Assembly (NCBI GenBank): GCA_020465985.1
Contig: JAANYP010000853.1
Coordinates: forward strand, 62,001 to 126,000
Direction of reading: 5' to 3'
Length of the DNA stretch: 64,000 bases
Origin: Centrapalus pauciflorus
Taxonomy: Eukaryota > Streptophyta > Magnoliopsida > Asterales > Asteraceae
Position 1 is the first letter of the stretch. Each line of letters begins with the position of its first letter. The notes under the pieces were generated by a model. That model was given only the letters and a program-made list of their open reading frames with translations. It did not search any database and had not been told where the DNA came from. Made by a program: the position numbers and the translations under genes. Positions 57,364 through 64,000 of the stretch are shown in pieces.

Positions 57364-59733
57364 TGTGAGACCCTCTGATTTCTCAAAGGTCTCAAGTCAA
57401 GGCCCAGTCGCAATGCAATATCAATCAGGAAACTAAGATAAAATTAACAATTGCGGAAATAAAGTTAATTACAAACAGAGATAAAAGACTAAGTATAAGG
57501 TACAAACTTCTAGACTATTTCATCAAAGCACAAATGTAAACTAGCCCAATCCCCAAAGCTAAATCTTCAATCAAGTACCAAGGTGTTGGAACAGGTTCTA
57601 ATGTACTTCAAGCTCTTTCAAGTCCCGACCTAAGAACTAGGTCCAGCCAATCCTTTGCCTTTAGCTGAAAAATAATGCAACAACGGGATAAGCTTATTTG
57701 CTTAGTGAGAATGCAGAATTTCACATTTAACATGCAATTATGAACGCGGAAGCACATGCACTGCACTCGGCTCATGCACGGCTCAGCTCTATGCTTATGC
57801 ACTGCACTAGGCTCATGCACAGCTCAAATCTCGAAGGGACATTGGCCAATTAATACTCTTTTGATGCGCGACTTTGCTCAGCTCCCAGTTATAAAACTGT
57901 TGTTGCTCTTGAGACTTTTAGACAAATTCATAAGGAATGCTCGGATGATGATAAATCCATACACACGCATCATTAGTGGGGATCAGCCACGTACTGGGCT
58001 AGCTACCAGTAAAAGCTCTATATGGATATCATCGGAATGCTCAGCTCTAGCTACCCTCTGTGCTTTCATCACGTAAATCAGCACATCATAAGCCTAACAT
58101 TAACCCAACACTGAGCAATAGTGATGGTGTTAAGCTTAACAATCAAGTGACTCGTCAAAGAATCGAATCTAGAAGAAGAAATACTCAGCTCAACAAATCA
58201 TAGTAAATATACTATGACAATATTTCAATAAGCTCAAGATCAGAATATCAATAAATCAGAATCATGCAACAAAAGTCTCAATTCACATAATATGCAGTTA
58301 AAATGAAATCTACAACTCACTGTTACTGGCTATTTGTGCTCTTTTAGTTTCTGGCTCTGGCTCTGTTGCTCACAATCTGTTAATCATATCATTATTGATA
58401 TTTATTAGCCTCAGAATCATTTGAATAATAAATTCAATGTTCATTCGTTGGTCTTTAATCTCAAAGTCTCATAAGATTGCATTTTCGGAAATCTGATCAT
58501 ATGTGATCGTGCATATATATATTCATATGATTTCTATTTGATGGTATTTCTTAATTTTATAGATCTTGATTTCAATATTTGATCATTCATATTTATATAA
58601 GGAATTCTGTCGTATATATTTTAAATTATAAAAACCACATCCGGATTAGGACCATCCGAATTCGGACCATCCGAATTCGGATCACCCGGATTCGATTCTG
58701 GCATCCGAAATGGCACATCCGAACTGGGACTATCCGAAATGAGCCATCCGAATTCGGATTATCCGAGTTCGGATCACCTTCCGTTCGAAATGGTACTTCA
58801 TCCAAAATAGCCAAGATATCTGAATTTAAGTATTTTGTTCGAAGTACAGGTCCGAAATGGGGCTACATCCGAATTCGGTCTCATCCGAATTCGGATCCCG
58901 TGTCTTCATAATTTTCCAGAAATTGCTCTTGGTGTTCATCTTTTATACTTACGGATTTTTCATAAAAATTCCCAAAAGTTCATTTTATCAACATGCAACT
59001 TAGTATAATGTTATAGTATCATTATTTGGTTGATTTTATACTATTTTCTCAATCATTAACACCATATTTTGATCAAAATCACCCAAAATAAGCATATTTT
59101 GTCAAGAACACTTATTTTTTTATAAAAATTCAGATTTATGCCGATTCAACCTCTGATTCTTGTTTCTTTAACACTAAATTACTTAAATACATAACTATTA
59201 TTGAAATTTCCAACATGCATCCAATAGATTTTATGTTATAATTCTTTGGTTTCGGTTTTTCTCAAAACCGAACCAAATTTCGAATTTATAATAAAAATTA
59301 CCTCAATTTCGTGTGTTAATCAAACATGCAATTGCATAATCTTGTAGTACTCTTCGTAATCTTCCCGATGGCGTATAAATCTTGATGATCCGACGGTCGG
59401 TTTAGAAGAAATCTTAGAGAGAGAGTAGAGAGAGAGTAGAGAGAGAAAATCTAGAGAGAGAGTCTAGAGAGAGAGAATTATGTCTTAATGAACCTTCAAC
59501 TATGTTTATATACTTAACTAGTTACGTTTGCTACTTAACCCACTATTACTTTCGTATCTTATATATCTTTTATTTAATTATCTTAATAATTATTAAATCA
59601 TAATTCATAATATTATATTATTCAATTAAATATTCTAAAACTTAATTAATTTATAATTCAAAGTACTGTAATAATATTACATTATTGGTTCGATGATCAG
59701 ATATTTAGTTGGGCTAATAGTTGGGTTGTTACA
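57364..59733 (-). repeat. Solo gypsy LTR in Copia-3
   Basis: 2370 bp, plus-strand ends TGTGAGACCC and GGGTTGTTACA, flanked by AAAAA on both sides (57359-57363 and 59734-59738). Related to the Gypsy-1/Gypsy-3 LTRs by end sequence, the shared block ACTGGGCTAGCTACCAGTAAA and the ATCCGAATTCGGAT words. No internal domain, so it is a product of LTR-LTR recombination. A GAGAGAGTAGAGAGA repeat lies near 59410-59480. Confidence 0.9.
58591..58915 (-). promoter_or_regulatory. ATCCGAATTCGGAT array and TATA box in the solo LTR
   Basis: Between 58638 and 58915 the words ATCCGAA, TTCGGAT and their fusion recur about 15 times. On the minus strand the array lies just upstream of TTATATAAAT (58600-58591). Same arrangement as in the Gypsy-1 LTR. 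Confidence 0.7.
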
Positions 59734-59786
59734 AAAAATCAGTTTTGAAATTTATTTCTAAGTCTTGAAATACCCCAACCTGCGGA

Positions 59787-60092
59787 TGAAGGGTTACCCG
59801 TAAGTTGTAACTTGCGGATGAACCTTTCATCGCAGGTTTAAGTTGGAATCCTTTTAGAAACATCTTCTTTGATGATGACTTGCGGTTGGAGTGATATTCG
59901 CGAGCTGTGACTCGCGGATGAAGCTATGTCCGCATGTTTCACTTAGACATTTTAGGGCTTTTGAAGATGTTTGTGCATGTGGAGGTTTATCCGCGAGTTG
60001 AAACTCGCGGACAAAGTGTCATTTGCCCTTTTTAACTTAGATAAATTTGACTCAACATGCAGATGTAGTATTATCCGCGAGTTAATCGCAGG
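59787..60092 (-). other. Hairpin array in the Copia-3 third-ORF leader
   Basis: Four inverted repeats centred near 59805, 59905, 60000 and 60080, plus the one at 57321-57348. Cores: CCGTAAGTT/AACTTGCGG, TCGCGAG/CTCGCGGA, CCGCGAGTT/AACTCGCGG, CCGCGAGTTAATCGCAGG. Stem positions change in pairs (GAGAG/CTCTC in the 57321 unit against GCGAG/CTCGC here). Each is followed or preceded by TGCGGATGAA-like sequence. Confidence 0.75.
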
Positions 60093-60099
60093 TTTTAAC

Positions 60100-61074
60100 T
60101 TGGGCAATTTTCAACTTCCACAAACAACTTTGACAGGTAAAAATTGTCGATCAAAAAGCTGCTTTTACAAAAACCCTTTGGGTTACTTAGTGACGAAGAA
60201 AGACGACTTTCAGACCTTAAAAACCATTTTTAAACTCGATTAAGGGAACTGTTATTAGCAAGGAAGTGCAAAATAATGTGAGAAAGCATAAATGTAACTC
60301 ACTTGTAAACACGAAATCATTTTAAACACTTCCAAATGTCTGATTTTTTATGAAACAGTTGAGAATTTTCGAGTTTCTTGTGTGTGTGTTCTTGAGCTGA
60401 AAGTGATGAAGAAGAAGAAGAATGTGAGAAGAAAAATAATTTGGGCGGCATATATACAAATTGAAAAACCGGTTCCCCCCAAACCCGGTTGGGGAACCTG
60501 ACCCATGCCCACTTCAAAAATATCTCACAGAAATATCTAAATTATTTAAAAAATAAAAGAAAATAAAATGTAAATAAATAAAAAATAATAAAAAATCTTT
60601 TTGGATTTTCTTTAAAAATAAACTAACAAACTTAAGATTAAGAAAAATCTTTTTGGGTTTTCTTTTTAAATAAACTAACAAACTTAAGATTAAAAAAATA
60701 AAATCTTTTTGGGTTTTCTTTTAAAAAACTAACAAACTTAAGATTAAAAAAATAAAATCTTTTTGGGTTTTCTTTTAAATAAACTAACAACCTTAAAATT
60801 AAATACACTTAAACGAGAAAAAATAAATAAACTTAATAATAAGTATTTAAACACACCAACTAACAGTATACTTTTTCCCCCTCCGAATGTGCAAATATAG
60901 AAATTTAAAAACACTCGGAGACTTACTTGGATGCCTCCCGATAAAGTATGACAGAAAAAAATTGACACAAAGACTAAAATTAAATAACATAAACACGGAA
61001 CATAAGTTATTAGAAAATATAACATTAGCTAAAAGATAATCTGTCTTTTGAGAAGGCAAAAAAACTTTGCAAAA
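60100..61074 (-). other. Copia-3 post-pol spacer
   Basis: Non-coding, inverted homologue of 54441-55240: it contains the complement of GGAGGCATCC (about 60930-60941), the GGTTCCCC/GGGGAACC patch (60470-60500) and the AAAAGATTTT units. AT-rich. Confidence 0.75.
60591..60800. repeat. Tandem repeat, about 54-bp unit, four copies
   Basis: Units start near 60594, 60646, 60701 and 60755; each has AATCTTTTTGGGTTTTC followed by AAACTAACAAACTTAAGATT. The last copy is partial and the first has one GGA variant. Confidence 0.85.
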
Positions 61075-61216
61075 ATGTTGCATTTTAAATTAAATTATGT
61101 TAACAAATTCAGCATACCTAACTTGTTCAGCAGAAAATTAAAACGTTTTTCATCCACGGTTTTGTGAACAAGTCAGCTATCTGATTTTCAGTGTTTACGA
61201 AATGTAATTCTACGTG
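61075..61216 (-). pseudogene. pol: Copia-3 pol C-terminus (RNase H tail)
   Basis: Minus strand encodes VELHFVNTENQIADLFTKP, the conserved copia RNase H tail; a shift after KP then destroys the expected ending, and stops follow. Upstream sequence is replaced by the Copia-4 LTR. Confidence 0.75.
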
Positions 61217-61553
61217 TGAATTCACTATTTCAGCAATTCATTAACATCAAACACAATCATATGAACAATAACAAATCAATACCATCTACTGAATAATTAA
61301 GAGAGAAAAGAAATATTACAATGAAGTTCTTGATATCTTGATAAGCACTCATTCTCTCTAATCTGAATTGTGATGCATGTACTCTTCTCAGCATGCGTAC
61401 CTTAGCAGTACACATACACCTCTTTTTATACTCAATACACAAGCTTTGAGTATTTACAATCCAACCCCTATACTATTGACTATTTACACTAAAACCCCTA
61501 GACTTATTAACAATATAAATGATTTCATCTCTATTTAATATTTATACCTAACA
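61217..61553 (-). repeat. 3' LTR of Copia-4 (left end uncertain)
   Basis: Minus-strand start TGTTAGGTATAAATA at 61553 next to the PPT is clear. The other end must have CA on the minus strand: 61217 (TGTGAATTCAC) fits the loss of Copia-3 pol homology; 61215 or 61262 are possible. No second LTR is available to decide. Confidence 0.65.
61422..61430 (-). promoter_or_regulatory. TATA box in the Copia-4 LTR
   Basis: Minus strand TATAAAAAG, about 125 bp into the LTR, a good plant TATA box with no competing match nearby. Confidence 0.7.
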
Positions 61554-61564
61554 ATCTCCCCCTT
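61554..61564 (-). promoter_or_regulatory. Polypurine tract of Copia-4
   Basis: Minus strand AAGGGGGAGAT directly before TGTTAGG. A near copy of this LTR/PPT junction lies 156 bp away (CCCAACAATCTCCCCCTTAG at 61701-61720). Confidence 0.85.
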
Positions 61565-63512
61565 AGAGATGAAAGCATTTATTACAATTACAATTTAAAG
61601 TCGAGATCTATTCTCTTCTCTCTTTTCTTCAGATTATTCAAAACTCTAAATCTTCAAACCCTGAACACTTAATAATATTGATTTCACCTCTATAAATGTT
61701 CCCAACAATCTCCCCCTTAGAGACGAAATTAATTATCCAATTAAAGTTCATTTTATGGATCTTCAGCAATCTTTTCTTGACTCTTTTCTTGAATCTTCTT
61801 CTTTCCTTTGATCTCTAAATCTTCTGGTCTTCACTTGTCTCTCTTTGATCTTGAAGCCCCTTTATCTCTAATCTTCTCTTTAAACACACTCCCCCTTGAA
61901 TCATGAATAGCTTTTTAATTCTCTCCCTTTATCAACTGTCTTGATATGATGTAGCAATTGTCTTTAGTTGACTTCAAACTACTCAACAGTTGTCTCTGAA
62001 TTCTAGCTTTTCTCCCCCTCAAGATGATCATAAGAAATATGAACATCATGCAAAATATTCAGATACATTTATGCATTGAAGTTACAGTAGATGAAATACA
62101 AGAACACTTTACAATTTCAGAAGTTATTACAAATTGATTTTCTCCCCCTCAAACTGATATCCCTCCCCCTATACTAAACAGATTTATCTCACTCCCCCTC
62201 AAACTGATACATTTTCTTTACAAAACAAAGTCGAAGCTTTTCAACTTGACTTGAGGAAAATGAAACAAATTCACTTTTGAAATAACGAGTCCAAGTCCAC
62301 ATAGGATTCTTGTTTGCACAATAGACAAAATCTATGTGACCTACATTCAGTGCTGGCGTGATATTAAGACTGGTAGGATTTCCAAATAGTCATCGTGAAA
62401 TCTTTTAACATGAAAGAATCACTCTTATTTGTTCCGGCTTAGTCACTTTGGACTAGCAGTTTATAGTCACGCAGACTATTAGACTCGATGTGTCCTAAAA
62501 GTGTATATAATTAGCTCTAGACACAATGTGCATCAAATGAAATTGGAGACTGGAGCAAATGTCCTTGTTTTAATATCAATAATATCCAAATGATATATCG
62601 ATAGAAATGTACTATATCTCCGTGATTCTTGAAACAGAAATCATTTGAGAGATAACTGAGTGGTTAGTGGGGTTAAGTGCATGCGTCACTGGGTTCATGA
62701 CGTATTTTTCAATATCAAGTCACCTAGGGCTTGATAGATTTTGAGGTTTACCCAGCCGCCACAGTGTAGGTAGGATTTTCTTTTCTTCAAATCCTCTCTC
62801 AACTCTCAGATCTCAGCATTTCAACTAAGCTCCCACCGGCTCACTTTTGAGAAATACAAGACAATCAGTTTCATAGTGAAAGCATGATCTTATGCATCGC
62901 CATCTCCTTTCAATATACCCCTCTCATTTACATTTACCTGTGCTCGACCATGTCAGTATCCCGAGATAACTGACACTTCTCAACTAATAGACCTAAAGAA
63001 CCCTCACCCGCCCAAACTACAGTTGGTTTGCTTCTTGGGTAGGTCTTCCGGTTCTGGTTAGACCATAGAAGCGATATTTATGCCTATCTTATAGTTTGGT
63101 GCATAATTAGAGTCAACAGAAAGATTTTCATCTTTGAAGCTCAAGGGATATCGGTTATTATGTGATATCGGAGATTATATTCATATAATTTAGGAGATAT
63201 CAGAATGAAATGGAAAATCTGATATATGATATGAAAAGAATCAGATTTTCTTGAAAGAATAAGCACATGGGAGATAATGGGAGAATCCAGTATGAATTAA
63301 AGAGTTATAACAAAGAGAATCTCAGAAGAAATGAGATTTTGAAAATCAAAGAGATTAGATCAATTAATCTCAATGATATATTCAAAGAATCAGACAAATA
63401 TTTCTTTTCAGCTCAAATCTTCTTTTTATGTGTGAATCAAATATTTTCGTGAAAAATCACACACAGTTTTTGAAAAAATGTCATCGTCAAAGAATGTCTG
63501 AATCTCCCCCTG
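61565..63512 (-). other. Copia-4 3' non-coding region with multiple polypurine tracts
   Basis: Seven further CTCCCCCT-type tracts (AGGGGGAG on the minus strand) lie at about 61709, 61888, 62011, 62141, 62162, 62191 and 63503. Those at 62141 and 62191 are inside a repeated CTCCCCCTCAAACTGATA. Between 62211 and 63500 there is no coding signal; small frames show no family resemblance. Confidence 0.75.
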
Positions 63513-63653
63513 CAAATAAGCACACACAGTTAGTCAACTCATAGACATGAAATCAGGAGCAAAAAATTATAAAAATAGAACTCCCTCTTTAACAATTCAA
63601 CATTAGAGTTGAATGCAGGGCAGAAATTCAAGAAAGATTCGTATTTAAGAATC

Positions 63654-63894
63654 GGGTTCTAATCTTGAATGGTTAGAAGCCTTTGGTGCGGAAGCTCGGG
63701 TTTTAGTCTGATGTAACTGAAAGCCTTTATCTCTGGTTCTGTACTGAGAAGTACATAAACCATTTTCAATGAAGATTAAGTTTTAGTCTGAAATAACTAA
63801 AAACCTTTACCATTGATGTCCGGGTTCTAGTCTGAATTAACTAGAAACCAATTTGAGTTGAAGCACGGGTCTTGATCTGAATTAATCAAGAGCC
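63654..63894 (-). other. Six-unit covarying hairpin array in Copia-4
   Basis: Units start at 63654, 63698, 63735, 63778, 63822 and 63867, with a period of about 44 bp. Plan: GG(G), 7-8 nt stem, loop close to CTGAATTA, complementary stem, (A)CC. Stem pairs: TTCTAATC/GGTTAGAA, TTTAGT/ACTGAA, GTACT/AGTAC, TTTTAGT/ACTAAAA, TTCTAGT/ACTAGAA, TCTTGAT/ATCAAGA. Stems change while pairing is kept. Confidence 0.8.
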
Positions 63895-64000
63895 TAAAAC
63901 CTGCAAAAAATCAAGATGTCTTTGGTATCCAAACAGATCTGGATCCAGACTTGTTAGCGCTTTTGGGTACCCATTTCAAAAACGGGTTTTGGTACCCACT
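63895..64000. other. Window end: GGGTACCC-rich sequence
   Basis: Non-coding continuation of Copia-4; GGGTACCC and GGTACCC recur around AAACGGGTTTT, suggesting more hairpins beyond the edge. Confidence 0.5.

Larger units (their letters stand above)
55241..61216 (-). mobile_element. Copia-3, minus-strand copia remnant (pol end, spacer, third ORF)
   Basis: On the minus strand: pol C-terminus (about 61216-61075), spacer (61045-60100), hairpin array, third ORF (57009-55270). A solo LTR interrupts the third-ORF leader. No LTR or PPT of its own is visible: the left end stops at the Copia-2 spacer and the right end at the Copia-4 LTR. Same family as Copia-2 by its spacer, but clearly diverged and in opposite orientation. 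Confidence 0.75.
61217..64000 (-). mobile_element. Copia-4, minus-strand copia element (3' LTR and 3' non-coding part)
   Basis: An LTR of about 0.34 kb is followed (to the right, upstream on the minus strand) by a PPT and at least 2.4 kb of non-coding DNA with repeated C-rich/G-rich tracts and hairpins. No coding region reached before the window end. Multiple PPTs are a known Sirevirus trait. It inserted in Copia-3 pol; right end and TSD partner are out of view. Confidence 0.75.

Noticed and set aside
57364..59733. A complete element in place of the solo LTR
   Set aside because: No PBS, PPT or coding domain inside; TG...CA ends with AAAAA on both sides fit a single LTR.
62211..63500. Host gene in the right-hand region
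   Set aside because: No long frame, no splice-linked exons with protein-like content; the sequence fits the 3' non-coding part of Copia-4.

Overview
This is nuclear DNA of a flowering plant, made almost entirely of nested LTR retrotransposons. No host gene, rRNA, tRNA or CRISPR array was seen. Reasons: Ty1/copia and Ty3/gypsy polyproteins with tRNA-iMet primer-binding sites (TGGTATCAGAGC), LTRs of 0.3-2.7 kb, 5-bp target-site duplications (TSDs), AT-rich spacers, TA microsatellites, a Tourist-like MITE and a GT-AG spliceosomal-type intron. The style of the gag, pol and third-ORF proteins (large coiled-coil Gag, extra ORF after pol) suggests a eudicot with Sirevirus-like copia elements, possibly Asteraceae. 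The family guess is from memory and is not proven here.

Layout. (1) 1-23536: Copia-1 (+), a young Sirevirus-like element. Its 5' LTR is cut by the window start and its 3' LTR is at 22887-23536. Its gag is split by Gypsy-1 (+, 1304-11484, TSD GATTT), a chromovirus-like element. Gypsy-1 lost its PBS and leader and carries a duplicated piece of Copia-1 gag behind its 5' LTR. After pol (ends 17646) comes a 2-kb spacer and a 1001-residue third ORF (19840-22845). (2) 23537-32047: Gypsy-2 (-), older and degenerate. Copia-1 landed in its 3' LTR, so the rest of that LTR lies left of the window. It has a small acidic ORF between PBS and gag. (3) 32048-34737 plus 51990-about 55240: Copia-2 (+), the old host of the nest, with dead gag, protease, integrase and RT, and a MITE at 33717-34029. 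(4) 34738-51989: Gypsy-3 (-), an LTR-internal-LTR-internal-LTR array of the Gypsy-1 family in Copia-2, flanked as a whole by TSD CACAC. (5) About 55241-61216: Copia-3 (-), with a broken third ORF, a solo gypsy LTR (57364-59733, TSD AAAAA) and a pol C-terminus. (6) About 61217-64000: Copia-4 (-), one LTR and 2.4 kb of non-coding 3' region with many polypurine tracts and a hairpin array, running off the window.

The insertion order is readable: Copia-2 is oldest; Gypsy-2 and Gypsy-3 inserted into it; Copia-1 into the Gypsy-2 LTR; Gypsy-1 into Copia-1. LTR divergence by eye fits: about 4% for Gypsy-2 (sampled), 1 difference in 535 bp for Copia-1, about 6 substitutions in 2.4 kb for Gypsy-1.

Most notable: (a) an 89-90 bp GT-AG intron with an immediate in-frame stop, kept in all three copies of the Gypsy-1/Gypsy-3 family, which would separate RT from RNase H-integrase expression; (b) dense arrays of a family-specific TTCG-containing palindromic word next to TATA boxes in the LTRs, and again upstream of the third ORF in Copia-1; (c) hairpin arrays with compensatory stem changes in Copia-3 and Copia-4; (d) 3' splice-site-like sequences in front of both the protease frame and the third ORF; (e) two rearranged element structures with clean TSDs.
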